From contig CM059971.1 of NCBI GenBank assembly GCA_030490835.1, positions 36,194,012 through 36,258,011 on the forward strand: a stretch of 64,000 nt of DNA, in the 5' to 3' direction. The notes below the pieces were generated by a model, which worked only from the letters and a program-made list of their open reading frames with translations, searched no databases and had not been told where the DNA came from. Source of the DNA: Annona cherimola. Taxonomy: Eukaryota; Streptophyta; Magnoliopsida; Magnoliales; Annonaceae. Both the position numbers and the translations under genes were made by a program. Shown here in pieces: positions 11,289 through 24,188 of the stretch (position 1 is the stretch's first letter; every line of letters starts with the position of its first letter).

Positions 11289-12698
11289 TAGGGCTGCAAC
11301 TTGGGTCGGGTACCCGCGGGTCGACACGCTGGGTACCCTAAATCGGGTAGGTTCGGTTCCTCGGGTAAATTACCCGGTCAATTTCGGGTAGGGGTCGGTT
11401 CCGGTTCTGGGTACCCGGAACCGACCCGGATTTAATATTATATTATTATATATTATATATTATAAATACCAAACAGTCCTAAATGGCTAAATCCCTAAAT
11501 CGATACGACGATACTTGATTCTTCCCCGTTCGTGAATCGTGAATCGTGATCCCTGATTCTTCATCGGCAGCGGCGGGTGGTAGCTTCATCGGCAACGGCG
11601 GGCGGCAAAAGGTCGCGGCTCCTCAGCAGCGGTGGGCAGCTGAAGCCTGAAGATCGGCACTGCGGCAACGTCGCATCTGTGGTGAGCGGCAGAAGATCGC
11701 GGCGATCCGGTAAGGCGGGTAACAACCCTCTCTCCCTGTCCCTCTCTCCCTCTCTCCCTCTCTCTCCTTCTCTCTCCCTCTCTCTCCCTCCCTGCCATTC
11801 AAGACTAATGCGGTAATGCTTCGGTTTTAGCCAAACGTTCTTTATCTTTGCTTCTTCGGTTTGTTTCAAGTTGCGAGAGATTGTGTAAACGTGTTTACTC
11901 TTATTTTTGTGTTGCTGATATCCTAGCTGCATCTCTTTGAGCTGCAAAGTATGGTGACAATTTGGTGCTTTTTTTTAAGGCACTAAACAAAAATTGCAAA
12001 TTTGCAGCCAAGGCAACCATTTCCCAAACTTTTTTAAGGTAATAAAATTATTGTTTGAATTAGAAATTTCTGTTATTGTTTGAATTCATTTTGCATGATA
12101 TAGATTTCTGAATTATGATTTGCGATGTGTTAAACTTGGATGTTAGCATTCTTATTAGATTGTTGGTGTGGCTGGAATTTGTGTTACCCTGTTTCTGCAT
12201 ATTTTTTAATGTGTTAAATACTATTTAATAGTTACCCATTTATATAAATTTTACAGTCACCGGATTGGCTGAAAGCTAATACTGACCGAGTTGCAGGTAC
12301 CACCCATTGGTTTGCTTCATAATGGAAGTGTTAATATATCATTTTTAACCATAAAATATGGAAAGCCTGTACTGATTTACCGTCAAGAATTGAAAACAAG
12401 TAAAAACGGATACAAGAAAAATGAAAAGATATTGATCATCTTTGCAACAGTATGCAAAACATGTCATAACAAACCTGTCACATAATGCACATTTGACAAG
12501 TACGCTTACTGAGATCATATTAATTTATGGCTAACCGATTTTGGAACCGAACCGGAACCGACCCACTCTTGAGAAAATTGAGTAGGGTAGGCTCCGGACC
12601 GACCCTGTTTAAAATAGGGTAGGGTAGAGGTTTTGCCAAAACGGGTAAGGGTAGGTTCCACCCGTACCCGGACCTACCCGACCCAAGTTGCACCCCTA
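11289..12698. mobile_element. Non-autonomous hAT-superfamily DNA transposon (1410 bp)
   Basis: Terminal inverted repeats: left TAGGGCTGCAACTTGGGTCG, right CGACCCAAGTTGCACCCCTA, followed inward by further inverted GGGTA-rich sequence. The flanks are 8-bp near-identical duplications, ATGTAAGC (11281-11288) and ATGTAGGC (12699-12706), 7 of 8 matching. An 8-bp duplication and TAGGG...CCCTA ends are typical of hAT. No transposase frame is present. The inside has a CT-rich run (11727-11790) and AT-rich sequence. Confidence 0.88.
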
Positions 12699-14275
12699 AT
12701 GTAGGCGTCCCTGTTTATAGAGTTTGAGTTGCTGGGAGGCCGCGCTTTCCTCATCCACGCCCTTGGTTGCCACCGTTACATCTCAGACGTCCATTTCTAC
12801 AGCTATTACTTATTGGAACCTACTGGAACCTTGCTGTAATATGCTGGAATGGTCTTTGCACATTGGTTGTTGTCCACTAGTACAAGCCTACAGAGATCTA
12901 CTGGATCATATGAGGTGTGACCACCTACCAGCAACAATCCCCGCCGCTTGGCTAGAGCACAACGTTGTGGCTAGTATTGTCGGTGCTTTTGGATTAATGG
13001 CTTCGGTCATGCTTTTTGCTCAGTTTGTTGATGATGACTATTTTGGATGGCTTGTTGCTCGTTGGAATCCTGGCAGCTAATTATTAGATTGAGACGTGGT
13101 TATCGGTCACCGATCGTAGATGGGGTACTGCTGTTGCTCGGGATTAAGGCTGGCCTAAAAAAAGAACATGCAGGGGCAGTCGAACTAGCCAGTTGTGAAT
13201 CTACTTCTGAAATTAAAACTCGGTCGGTGATGAAACCAGTACTGCTTTGATTTCTTAGGCTGGCTGCGTCAATGATAGGGGATGACTGGGTCTGTTGATT
13301 TGGAAGTTATTAGCTTGATTTCCATGGCTGGAAATTGATGGGTTGTGGGATTTTCTAGCCTGTAGCGGCCTGGGGAGGATGCTACTTGTTTGATTTGATG
13401 CCGAATTGGGAGGAAAACAAGATGTAATCAGGCAGGGTAGCAGCAGCTGTAATTTGAAGCTTACGGTCATTTAAGAAGGGTGGTTATTTCGTTCTGTTTC
13501 ATGGCTTTGAGCTAGAAGAGAGGCGCCCTTTACGTTTTACAAAGCTAGTCGGTCATGGGCTGCTGCTCGGTGGGAGAGAATTTTTCTTGCCAGCTGCCAA
13601 GCTCGAGAGACCACTGCCGGAGATAGGGAAGATGCAGGGGCGATGGGTATCCATAATTTTTTAGCCATGAACGAAGCTTGGTGGCGGTGATCAGATGGCC
13701 ATCAATTTTTGGAAATGGCCACTGCTTGGCCGGTTGAATCAATGGCTGCCGGCGGTTGCTTCACTTCGGGCATGCTGGAGTACTGAAGCTCCATACTCTG
13801 GCAGTGGTCATGAATTGGTGCACATGCAGGAATGAATATAAATTTAGATCAGATAGTAACATGTACTTTCTAGTAAATAGTTTTAATCAACTTGTAATTA
13901 TTCCTTCTTTAATTTTTGACTTGCTTTGAATTTATTTTATTCATTCATTTGATGACTCAGTTTTTACCTTATATATATTTGTAATAGTACATGTATATTT
14001 TACCCAATTGGACCATTTTATAAATTTATCTAAATTATATTAATAGGTTAACACATCTATTTAATTCTTATTAGCACGTGTAATTTTCTTTATATTTTAT
14101 ATTTTTAACAAAATAATGTAAAATGACCTATTTTATAGCAAAATTAAAAATTCTATGAAAATATAAATATTTCGAATTTCACATAAAGTTCATATTCAAT
14201 TAATTTATTTTATAACTAAAGGTGTGAAATTGCTATTAAATTATATATAAATTTGTGAATTATCACATGTATAGA
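12699..14275. other. Unclassified non-coding stretch
   Basis: 12707-13850 is of moderate GC with no convincing gene. One open frame (about 12724-13080) lacks an ATG start and any recognisable motif. 13850-14275 is AT-rich. No terminal repeats are seen. It is the flank into which hAT, T2 and probably D inserted. Confidence 0.4.
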
Positions 14276-15019
14276 GCTTAGAATTTCAAATCTCAAACAT
14301 AAGTTATTGAAGTCGCATATTCAAGTTGACTCTGAGCTCGACATGGGTAAAGTCGCAACCTAAATAGACTCTGACATCAACTTCAAGTTTATTTTGGAAG
14401 GCTCAAAGTTTCAAGTGATAGTTTTATAGTCGAAGTTGCGCTTCAAGTCTACTCCAAGTGGGACTCATGTGAAGTTGATGATGAAATCGACTTTGACTAT
14501 GACTTGAAGACTATTGAGCGCCTTAAAATTTCTCTAACTGCAAAATGTCATTTGAAGTTGTATCCTAAATCGACTTCGCATGTGACTTAGGTGAAGTTGA
14601 TACCCAAATTGACCCTAAACCTACAACTTGGAAAAACAAATGAAGATTTAAAGAATTTATCTCAAGTCAAGTATGAAGTATGAAATAACATCCTAAGTCC
14701 ACTTCATATGCTACTTGGGTGAAGCCAAAGTCAAAGTCGACTTTGAACATGCGATCTGGAAGAATAAGTAAAGAGATAAAAGATTTATCTCAAGTATGAA
14801 GTATGAAATCACACCCTAGTCGACTTCACATGCGACTTAGGTGAAATCTAACATAAAGTCAACCCAATCATGAGACATGAAAAATTAAATATAGAAAATT
14901 CGAACATTAAGGAGCTGAAGATTCAATATATTGTGATGTTGCATCTCAAGTCAATTTCACATGCGACTTGGGTGAAGTCGAGTTGAAGGAGTTAGGCAGA
15001 GAATTTATTAGGCTATCAC
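14276..15019 (+). mobile_element. Element D: left remnant of an old copia 5' LTR
   Basis: Degenerate repeats of GAAGTCGCA, AAGTCGACTT and TGCGACTT-like motifs match the U3 array of the copia LTRs but are heavily mutated. The sequence continues on the far side of element B at 26043. The left end cannot be fixed exactly because the TGTTGG start is not recognisable. Confidence 0.6.
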
Positions 15020-15024
15020 CTTCC
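15020..15024. repeat. Element B target-site duplication, left copy (CTTCC)
   Basis: CTTCC directly before the 5' LTR equals CTTCC at 26038-26042 directly after the 3' LTR. Five bases is the normal copia integrase footprint. Confidence 0.92.
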
Positions 15025-16856
15025 TGTTGGAAACAATAGTTAAATCAAAAAAACAAATTGACCAAAGCACAAGTTTTGATATTAACAAATACAAATTCGA
15101 GTATGATATGATTACTAATAAGTTTTATGAATGTCTTTAAGGAATGAAAAATCAGACCAAGTCGATCACCAAGTCGACTCCAACCTCGACTTAGGCGAAG
15201 TCGATCCCAAAGTCGACTCCACAAGCGACTTTAACAGGTATTTTTCGGACAGCGTTGAAATTGGGGAGTTAAACAACCGAAGTCACAGATGAAGTCGACT
15301 CCACTTGCGACTTGAGACCAAGTCGCAGATGAAGTCGACTCCAGAATCGACTTGAAGTAACTTTTTTGATTTTGGAAGACAAAACAACCGAAGTCGCAGA
15401 TGAAGTCGACTCCAGAATCGACTTGAGGCCAAGTCGCAGATGAAGTCGACCCCAAAATCTACTTGAAGAAGCATCTTCCTTTCAAAGTTAAAATTGGGCA
15501 GCAAAACTTCTGAAGTCGCAACCGAAGTCGACTCCACATTCGACTTGAGTGAAGTCGTAAGCAAGGTCGACTCTAGCATCAACTTCAACATGATAAGACA
15601 GATTTTCAAACTCAAGTTTCTCAAACTTGAATATATGAAGACTAATTCAAGTTTAAAGCAAGCAAGACACATGGATTCATTCCAAATCAAAATTGGATTT
15701 GTTCATACAAGATTCAAGTTCTTCAAGATCACGAGACTTAAAGCTAATTCTGTACAAATGAGCTTCTAGTATTGAAAGACTAAGAAGAAGAAGAAGTTAA
15801 GCAAGCAAGAAGATACTTCAACAAAGATCAAACTGACTTGGCACAAGGAAATAGCCAAGTCGCAGACCAAGTCGACTCCAAGATCGACTTGAGGCCAAGT
15901 CGCACCCCATGTCGACTCCAAGATCGACTTGAAGCCAAGTCTCAAACCAAGTCGACCCAGAAGATAGACTTGGAAACTGAAGAACAACCGAAGTTGCACA
16001 CGAAGTCGACTCCAGCATGCGACTTGAGTGAAGTCGTACACGAAGTCGACTCCACCTGCGACTTGGAGACATAACGTTCGAATTTTTAAACGTTAGAACA
16101 TTTATTATGCGCCAACCAACTCTATAACGTTCAAAATTTTCCGTCCTCTATATATAGACACTCAAGAAAACTTGGATACACACAAGAAAGAGCTGAAAAA
16201 GAGAAAAGAAGTGCTACTAAGAGTTTTTATGTACTTTTCTCTATAATTGAGTGATCTATACACTTTCAAAGGAAGAACAAGCTTCAAAGTTGCGGTTTGC
16301 TTCAACGCAATACGATGGTTGCTTCTACAGATTCTTCTTCAAGCTGAAACTTGCTACACAAATTTGTAAAGTGTAGATTTCTTCTATTTTCACCTTGTTG
16401 TTTGTTTTTGGTACTTGGTTTGAGTTTGGTAGTTCAAACCAAGAAATAGCAAGTAGTGTTGTGATTGGAGTGTAACTCATCACCTACTTGTGTTGATTGT
16501 ATATGTCCCCTAGAGCTAGAATCTAGAAGAGAGCGGAGGCTCTGGTTGTATATGCCCCCTGGAGATAGAATCTAGAAGAGAGCGGAGACTCTAGTCGTAT
16601 TCATGGAATACATAGTGGAACCCAAGTCACAAGGGTGTGTGAGCTTGGAAGAGTGGAGTAGGGAAAGGTTGCCCGAACCACTGTCAATCTTGTCTACTGT
16701 TTTTCATTTTTGCTTTCATTATCTTATTGCTTCCTATTTGTTTCATTCAAGGAGAATTAAACTTTCAAGGGGTTAAGTTTTAATTACCAAAGAATTTTTT
16801 TTTGAACCCAATTCACCCCTCCCCTCTTGGGTTTTGCCATTAACTCGGGATCAACA
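15025..16856 (+). mobile_element. Element B 5' LTR (1832 bp)
   Basis: Starts TGTTGGAAAC and ends GGGATCAACA next to the PBS. U3 holds 13 GTCGAC sites in two clusters (about 15150-15570 and 15850-16065). They are followed by AACGTT boxes and TATATATAG (16149-16157), then a two-copy repeat (about 16505-16604). Compared with the 3' LTR it is nearly identical in the promoter and R/U5 part. Differences and a small rearrangement concentrate in the GTCGAC clusters. Confidence 0.95.
16073..16157 (+). promoter_or_regulatory. LTR B core promoter module
   Basis: AACGTT boxes at 16073-16078 and near 16133-16138, a further ACGTT at about 16090, a GCGCCA motif near 16110 and a TATATATAG box at 16149-16157. 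The 3' LTR has the same module at 25254-25338. The arrangement parallels LTRs A, C and E. Confidence 0.65.
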
Positions 16857-16858
16857 AG

Positions 16859-16870
16859 TGGTATCAGAGC
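16859..16870 (+). other. Element B primer-binding site (initiator Met tRNA)
   Basis: TGGTATCAGAGC two bases after the 5' LTR, matching the 3' end of plant initiator Met tRNA. Confidence 0.95.
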
Positions 16871-16905
16871 AGGTCTTTGAGTTTTACCAAAGAGATCTTT
16901 TTGAT

Positions 16906-18726
16906 ATGGCATCACAATCCACTTCCGTTCCCGCATTTGCTGAAGGTCAATCCTTTACTAGGCCACAATTGTTTGATGGGAATAATTTTAGATATTGGAA
17001 GCTACGTATGAAACAACTCATCATGGCTACAGATATGGACTTTTGGATTGCAATTCAAGACGGTGTGACTTTGCCTATTGATAAAAAAGCTTCCAAATGG
17101 ACCGATGAGGAAGTAAAAATCGTAAAGAGCTACGCCGAGGCTATGAATTCATTATTTTGTGCTCTTACGGCTTCCGAATATGATAGAGTATCCTCTTGTT
17201 TAACTGCCAAAGAGATATGGGATACACTAACATTTATCTATGAAGGAACTTCTCAAGTCCAAGGGACAAGGAGAAATATTTTGATTAGAGAATTGGAAAA
17301 CTTTAGGATGTTAGAAACTGAAAATATTTCTGAAATGTTTGCTAGATTTTCCAAGATTAATAATGCCTTGAAAGGGCTAGGAAAAGCAATTTCTGAATCT
17401 GAGCAGGTCATGAAGATTCTGAGGGCACTACCCGAATCATGGACTCCAAAAATCACGGCAATAGAAGAAGCCAAGGATCTAAACACGTTGAAATTGGAAG
17501 ATCTTATTAGCTCCCTGATGTCACATGAGCTAATCAAGAAAAGAAACGAGGATCACCACAAAGGCAAAAGAGTCATAGCCTTGAGAGCTGCACAATACTC
17601 GAATGACACCACCTCATCATCTCAAAATGACGATGAAATTGCCTTACTTACAAAACGGTTCAGAAAATTTGTAAGGAAAGGAAGAAATTTCAGAAATTTT
17701 AAAGAAAGAAATTCTAAAGAGAAAAGGAAAGAATCAACAAAATGTTACCGGTGTGGTGGTTCGGGGCACATGCAAGCCCAATGCCCAACGCACGAAGAAA
17801 ATAAAGCAAAGGAGCAAAGAAGAGACCGAGGCGACAACAAAAAATTTCAAAGAAACAAAGGAAGAGGCATGTACGTGAATGAAGAAGAATCTACAACAAG
17901 TAACTCTTCAAGTGAAGAATGTGAAGCAGATTGCGCAAGAATTTGTTGCTTAGCAAATTCCGACATATGCTTTGCAGCCACGGAAATCTTGGGGGATCAA
18001 GCTACATCAACAAACTGCACAAGTAGTCAAGAGGTAACCTCCAAACAAAAATCTTTTTCAATTTTTTCTACAAATGAATGTCTCAAATGTGCTGAATTAG
18101 AAGAACTTCAACAAACATATGATTCATTATATAAAGAAATAAAGAAATAAGGAAACAAGTTTACAATAAAGAAAAGACAATGTGATGCAGTAATAATTGT
18201 GAATGGTAAACTTGCTGAAAAATTAGATAAATTAAAAAATGAAAAGAGTACCTTGGAAGTTGAGTTACAGAAACTCAAAAACGAAAATGAATCATTAAAT
18301 GAATCACTTGCCAAGTTTTCTAATCCAGGAGAAAATGTGAAAATGTTCTTAAAAATGACAACCCAAACTTGCAAGAAAGGACTTGGGTATAATACATTTG
18401 AACAAAAGAAATCTAATGCTCCAAGAAGCAACGCCAAACCTTTTCATACTAAACCTAAGATAAATCAAGTAGTTTGGACTAAAAGACCAACCGAGGAACA
18501 AATTACCAAGTGGCTCCCTATTTCTAGACTTCCGGGAGCTTGTAATTTTTGCAACAAGTTAGGGCACAAGGTCTATCAATGTAAATTAAGAAAATTGCAA
18601 AACCATGGTGCAAAATTGATTTGGATGCCGAAAAGTATTGGATTTATGGCTTCAAAGATAGACCAACATATACTCGAAAGGATAACTAACCCAAATGGAC
18701 CCATAAAATGGGTACCAAAAGGATGA
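16906..18726 (+). pseudogene. gag: Element B: copia gag with one internal nonsense codon
   Basis: Begins [11 protein letters not shown] and is colinear with intact Gag of A and C: N-terminal Gag-polypeptide domain, CCHC knuckle [14 protein letters not shown], coiled-coil middle part, second knuckle CNFCNKLGHKVYQC, end GPIKWVPKG then TGA. A single TAA at 18148-18150 interrupts it inside the coiled-coil part, where C reads KLG. The downstream part stays in the same frame, so no indel is involved. It would yield a 414-residue Gag lacking the second knuckle. The frame upstream of the ATG is also open into the PBS; I chose the ATG shared with A and C. Confidence 0.93.
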
Positions 18727-18742
18727 GCTCCACTCGACTTAA

Positions 18743-21700
18743 TTTTTGCAGGTTTGTCTTAAAGCTAATGCCAATAACGTATGGTTTATGGATAGCAGTT
18801 GCTCAAGACATATGACAGGAGAAAAAATGCTATTTCATAAAATCGACCCATGTAATAAAGGAACAGTAGCTTTCAAAAATAATGGAAAAGGTAAAATAAA
18901 AGGTAAAGGAAATGTTTATGGTATTTCAAATGCATGTATTGAAGATGTTCTATTTGTTGAAGGACTCAAACACAACCTAATGAGTATTAGTCAATTATGT
19001 GATAAAGGATATAAAGTTATATTTGAATCATTTATATGTAATATTTTTTATAATGAACACATAGTATTTAGTGGCAAAAGACATGGAAATGTATATTTGG
19101 TTTGCCTTGATGAACTAGAAGGGAAATGTTTAATGGCCATAGAAAATGATCCATGGATATGGCATACAAGGCTTGGACATATAAATATGTCAAATATTAA
19201 AACATTATGGAAAAAGAACCTAGTGCAAGGGTTACCAAAGCTCAAATATGACAAGGATAAGATTTGCAAAGCCTGTCAACTATCTAAACAACCAAAAATG
19301 CTTTTTTCCACCAAAAAGGAAATTTCAACAACTAGACCACTTGAGTTGTTACATATGGATCTTTATGGGCCGTCAGACATTTCAACTCTTGGTGGGAAAA
19401 AGTATGTGTATGTAATTGTTGATGATTTTTCTAGATTTACTTGGATTATACTCTTAGCTAGCAAAGATGAAGCATTTTCAATGTTTGTCTCGTTTTCAAA
19501 TTTGGTGCAAAATGAAAAATAAAGTTCAATCATTTCCATTAGAAGTGACCATGGTGGTGAATTTGAAAATAGTCAATTCATAGAATTTTTCAATAAAAAA
19601 GGAATTCACCATACATTTTCTGCATCAAAAACTCCTCAACAAAATGGAGTTGTTGAAAGGAAAAACCGGACAATACAAGAAATGGCTAGAACCATGCTAA
19701 ATGAGAGTAAATTGTCCAAAAGATTTTGGGGTGAAGCTATAAGTACAGCTTGTCATGTATTAAACCGAGTTACCATTAGAGCAATATTGAAAAAGACCCC
19801 ATATGAACTTTGGAAAGGCAGAAAACCAAACATATCATATTTCCATACTTTTGGATGTACCTGTTATGTGTTAAATAATGGAAAAACAAATTTGGGAAAA
19901 TTAGATGCCAAAAGTGATGAAGCTATTTTCTTGGGTTATTCATCAAATAGCAAAGCATATAGGATTTTTAACAAAAGAAATCAAATAGTAGAAGAATCAA
20001 TACATGTTGTTTTTGATGAATTTAACCAAACTCCGAGAAAGGATGATGAACTAAGTGACGAGATGATACAAAAGCAAAACAACAAGAACAACAAAAGAAA
20101 ACCGAGCTCAAGCCAAAAAACTCCATGGAAGAAGAGGTAAGTGAAGGTAATGATTCCTACAAGCTTCCAATTGATTTGAAATTCAAAAATGCCCATCCAA
20201 TTGAGCAAGTCATTGGAAATATTTATGAAGGAGTAAAAACTAGAAGATCAAAACAAAATATTTGTGGACAATATGCATTTGTGTCAAAGATTGAACCAAC
20301 CACCATTGAACAAGCTCTTAATGATGAAAATTAGGTTATTGCAATGCAAGAAGAGCTAAATCAATTTGAAAAAAATAATGCATGACATTTAGTTCCTAGA
20401 CCAAATGATTATACCTTTATTGGTACCAAATGGGTATTTAGGAACAAATTGGACGAAAGCGGACTTGTAATTAGAAACAAAGCTAGACTAGTAGCCAAAG
20501 GGTATTCCCAGGAAGAAGGGATTGATTTTGAAGAACCATATGCACCTGTTGCTAGATTAGAAGCCATACGCATTTTACTAGCATTTGCTTCTCACATGAA
20601 TTTCAAATTGTTTCAAATGGATGTGAAAAGCGCATTTTTAAATGGGTACTTGAATGAAGAAGTATATGTTGAACAACCCCCTGGATTTGAAGAAAAGGAT
20701 CAATCAAAATAGGTTTATAAGCTGACCAAAGCATTGTATGGACTGAAGCAAGCTCCACGAGCTTGGTATGAAAGGTTAAATAGATTTTTGATTGATCATG
20801 AATTTCAAAGATGAAAAGTTGATACTACTTTATTCATCAAGTATAAAAGTAAAAATATTTTAATTGTGCAAATCTATGTAGATGATATAATTTTTGGTGC
20901 TACTGATAAAATCTGTGCCAAGAATTTTCTAAGATTATGCAGAGCGAATTTGAAATGAGCATGATGGGAGAACTAAATTTCTTCCTTGGACTGCAAATCA
21001 AGCAACAAAGCGAAGGAATATTCATAAATCAGTCCAAGTACATCAAAGAAATGCTAAAGAAATTTGGAATGCAAACTACTAAAGGAGCAAATACTCCAAT
21101 GAGCTCAACAATCAAGATCGACACGGACGAAAATGGTAAATGTATCAATCAAAAGCTTTATAGAAGTATGATAGGATCATTGTTGTATCTAACTGCTTCT
21201 AGACTAGATATTCTGTTCAGTGTTTGTATGTGTTCTAGATTTCAAGCATACCCTAAAGAATCACATTTATTGGCTGTAAAAAGAATTTTTAAATATTTGA
21301 TAAATACCACTAATCTTGGACTATGGTATCCAAAGGAGTCAACATTTGACTTAATCGGCTACTTGGATGCGGATTTTGCCAGTTACAAAGTAGATAGAAA
21401 GAGTACTAGTGGAACCGGTCAATTTCTTGGAAATATGTTGGTTTCATGGTATTCAAGGAAACAAACTAGTATTGCTCTATCTACGGCAGAAGCTGAATAT
21501 ATAGCCGCCGGGAGCTGTTGTGCCCAACTACTTTGGATGAAACAACAATTAAAAGATTATGGCATTGATTATTATAATATTCCTATCAGATATGATAACA
21601 CAAGTGTCATCTGTTTGACAAAAAATCTTGTATTGCATTCTAGAACCAAGCATATAGATGTAAGACATCATTTTATTCGTGAACATGTTGAAAATCATGA

Positions 21701-21818
21701 TGTTTGTTTGGAATATGTGAAAACTGAGGATCAAATTATTGATATATTTACCAAGTCCTTAGCAAATGAATCATTTTACAAAATTAGAAATGAAATGGGG
21801 ATGATTGAATTAAATTAG
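18743..21818 (+). pseudogene. pol: Element B: copia pol, five nonsense codons and two frameshifts
   Basis: Carries protease (WFMDSSCSRH, in which the catalytic DSG is changed to DSS), HHCC and integrase motifs, RT ([23 protein letters not shown]) and RNase H ([19 protein letters not shown], ending GMIELN). Stops lie at 19520, 20332, 20383, 20710 and 20812. At least two are Trp codons turned into TAG or TGA. The frame changes between about 20060 and 20125 and again near 20910. The pol frame itself has a TAA at 18740-18742, so it does not overlap gag as in A and C. TTTTTGCAG follows this stop directly. Non-functional. Confidence 0.93.
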
Positions 21819-21863
21819 GGACAATTATACAGGAAAATCAAATCTGAAAAAGGTCAAAATCAA

Positions 21864-22002
21864 TGAGTCAAGTCGACTCCAAGGAAGCCAAGTCGACTTC
21901 AGTAAAGTCGACTTGGGAGATGTAAAGTCAACTCCGCCTCTAAGGCGAAGTCGACTCCGTGGGGTCGAAGTCGACTTCGCCTAGGGCAAAGTCGACTCCG
22001 CG
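21864..22002. repeat. Element B internal GTCGAC array between pol and ORF3
   Basis: Six GTCGAC sites within about 140 bp plus one mutated GTCAAC, mostly as AAGTCGACTCC or AAGTCGACTTC. C and E have the same array at the same position. Confidence 0.85.
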
Positions 22003-22019
22003 CGAGCGACCGTCGGTCT

Positions 22020-22206
22020 TCCCCCCCTTTCTTCTCTATTTCTTCTTCCTCTCTCCCTCTTATCTCATTTCCTTCCCGCGTCGGACTTCCTTTCCAGTTT
22101 TCTTCCTTCTCTTTTCGGCCAGCCCTTTTCAGTTCTCGGTTTCTTCCAACTCTCTCTGTTTCTCTCTCACTCTCTCACTCTCTCTCTCTCTCTATCTCTC
22201 TCTCAG
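22020..22206 (+). repeat. Element B pyrimidine-rich tract before ORF3
   Basis: Nearly uninterrupted C/T run with CTCTCTCT at its end, starting just after the GTCGAC array and ending about 80 bases before the ORF3 ATG. Equivalent tracts lie in C and E on the coding strand. Confidence 0.8.
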
Positions 22207-22283
22207 ACTACCTGTCATCTCTAAAATCTCTCACAAGCTCCTAAAGCTCACCACTTGAATATTCCATTTCAAAAACAAACTCA

Positions 22284-23900
22284 ATGGCTCCTAAATCCAG
22301 ACTTCCCAAACTAGCTGTGTCAAAGCCATCATTAAGGCCCGTACCCAGACAAACAGACTCCCAAACTGAGGAGGGCATTCCCAGGAAACAATGAACTCCT
22401 GTAAAAAGAACTAGGGAAGAACCATCAACTTCCACAAGTCGACGAGTTCGGTTCCAGACTGCTACTCCATCTACAACAGGAGCTCAAGGGTATGAAAATC
22501 AAACAAATAGTACTAACGTAGGAGATAGGAGAAGAGGAACTCCTGCTACCAAGGGTCAAGTCTTGAAGATGCCTACGACGTATTTCAAGACTAAATTGCA
22601 GCACAGGCGATTCTATAAATCGTTATACGAACGAAAGGTATTCATTCCAAAGATTATAGACTTTAAGTTTTTGAGCGATTATGAATTTGGAATTGAAGAA
22701 TTGTTAGATTTCCAAGGCTGGACTAGTTTGTTGAAAGGAGACAACAAAATATATCCTGACTTGACCAGGATATTCTATTATCTGTGGGATGATGTAAAAT
22801 TTTCAACTTTTGTCAAAGGAGTTGAGATATTCTTGGGAACAATGGTAGCCCCAGATTAAACAGAAGCAGAAATTCAGATAGGCAGAATTCTCAAGGTTCC
22901 ATTCGAAGACGAGCGAATCCCTGCAGATCTCACACTAGACAGAATGTATAATGAGCTGACACAAAGCAACAAGTATCATCCAGGAATTAAATTCCTGCAC
23001 TACATGGACCTATCCCCAAAGCTAAGGGTCCTTAGGCTATTTATCGCCCACTGCATCTATCCAAAGGGTGGTGGTAGAAACCAGTTGAACCCGCAGGAGG
23101 CGGGAATTCTTTAGAAAGTCGCGAATAAAGTCAAGGTCAGCATACCGCAACTATTTCTAGAAGCATTAGCCTCAAGAAAGGACAACCCACGAGGGGTTCT
23201 TCCATATGGAACATGGATCACAAGGATTTTGGAGTTCTACAAGGTTGATATCGATGGAGAACCCTTTGAAGTTCTAAAATTAACAAATGCCATCAATAAG
23301 GCATTACTTCAAAGGATGAAAATAAATCTGGAGCAGTTCAGAGAAGATAGAATTCAGGAACAGATGGGAGAGCCGGCTCCAGAAGAGGCCTGATATGCAC
23401 AAGCTGAGGGGGAGCAGCTCCCGCTATCTCCAGAAGCTCAACCGGTTCCACCACAGGCTGAGGAGCCAGCCTCACCTGTATCACACGGCTCCTGCTCACC
23501 TCATGGCTCACAAATTCCCGATCTTGCACCACATCCTCCATCATGGGAAACTTCAGTGCACGCCATTCGAGTCCATCTTGAGCAGCTAGAGGATCGACTC
23601 ACTAGCCATATTGCCGGGGTCCAAAATGCCATCCACGATATGCATTTACGCCAAGATCGCATAGATCGAGAGCTTCGAACCATCCGCTATCACCTGGCAT
23701 CCGAGCATCATCGCAATAAGCCCATACCCGAACTAGATCCGTTTGATTCCGGATCAGTTCATCGAGATCCTACCCCAGCACCCATTTCCTCCTTCTATTC
23801 ATCTGCCCATATTCGACCTGTCAAACCTACCCAAAATTTATATCCCATTTCCAAGTTTCAATTCATCAAATCTTTGGTAATTGAATCTTATTTTGACTGA
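22284..23900 (+). pseudogene. Element B: ORF3 (extra 3' ORF), four nonsense codons, one frame
   Basis: Starts MAPKSRLPKL, is homologous over its whole length to the intact 521-residue ORF3 of C, and is 538 codons long. It keeps the basic Pro/Ser/Thr-rich N-terminus, the conserved block (FYKSLYERKVF, DFQGWTSLL, YPDLTRIFYYLWDD, HCIYPKGGGRN, LPYGTWIT) and the C-terminal coiled-coil part (RQDRIDRELRTIRYHLAS). In-frame stops lie at 22392 (TGA), 22857 (TAA), 23112 (TAG where C has Trp) and 23391 (TGA). No frameshift is seen. Function unknown; see the C copy. Confidence 0.88.
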
Positions 23901-23905
23901 TTGAC

Positions 23906-23919
23906 AAAAAGGGGGAGAT
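23906..23919 (+). promoter_or_regulatory. Element B second polypurine tract after ORF3 stop
   Basis: AAAAAGGGGGAGAT in the context TGATTGACAAAAAGGGGG, a few bases after the ORF3 stop and about 285 bases upstream of the PPT at the LTR. C and E have the same duplicate. Confidence 0.6.
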
Positions 23920-24188
23920 AGGATAGGAAATAGATTTTCAAGTTTTTTTTGGGTTGGGTAGCTTGTATATAGGTTTCATTTCACTTTGCACTGTAATCTG
24001 TATGAATTATGATAATATGAAAAAGTTTGAATTATGCTCTATTTTTATGCTCTGATTAAGCTTGCTCTGTTTTGGAAATTATCCGTTTACTCTGTTTTAT
24101 GCTCTGTTTTGGAAGTTATTGAATGTTTAAAGTATAATAAGTATGACACTTTGAAAGGTACAAACTCAAATTAGTTTTGTCAATCATC

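Noticed and set aside
11561..11947. Open frames inside the hAT element
   Set aside because: They are created by the CT-rich run, show no transposase motif, and the element is too short to be autonomous.
12724..13080. Possible 118-codon protein
   Set aside because: It begins at a TTG with no ATG and has no motif or homologue I recognise.
15150..16065. Array of short repeats with regular spacing, resembling a CRISPR
   Set aside because: Repeats are palindromic, degenerate and spaced only 5-15 bases apart inside a plant LTR, with no cas genes.
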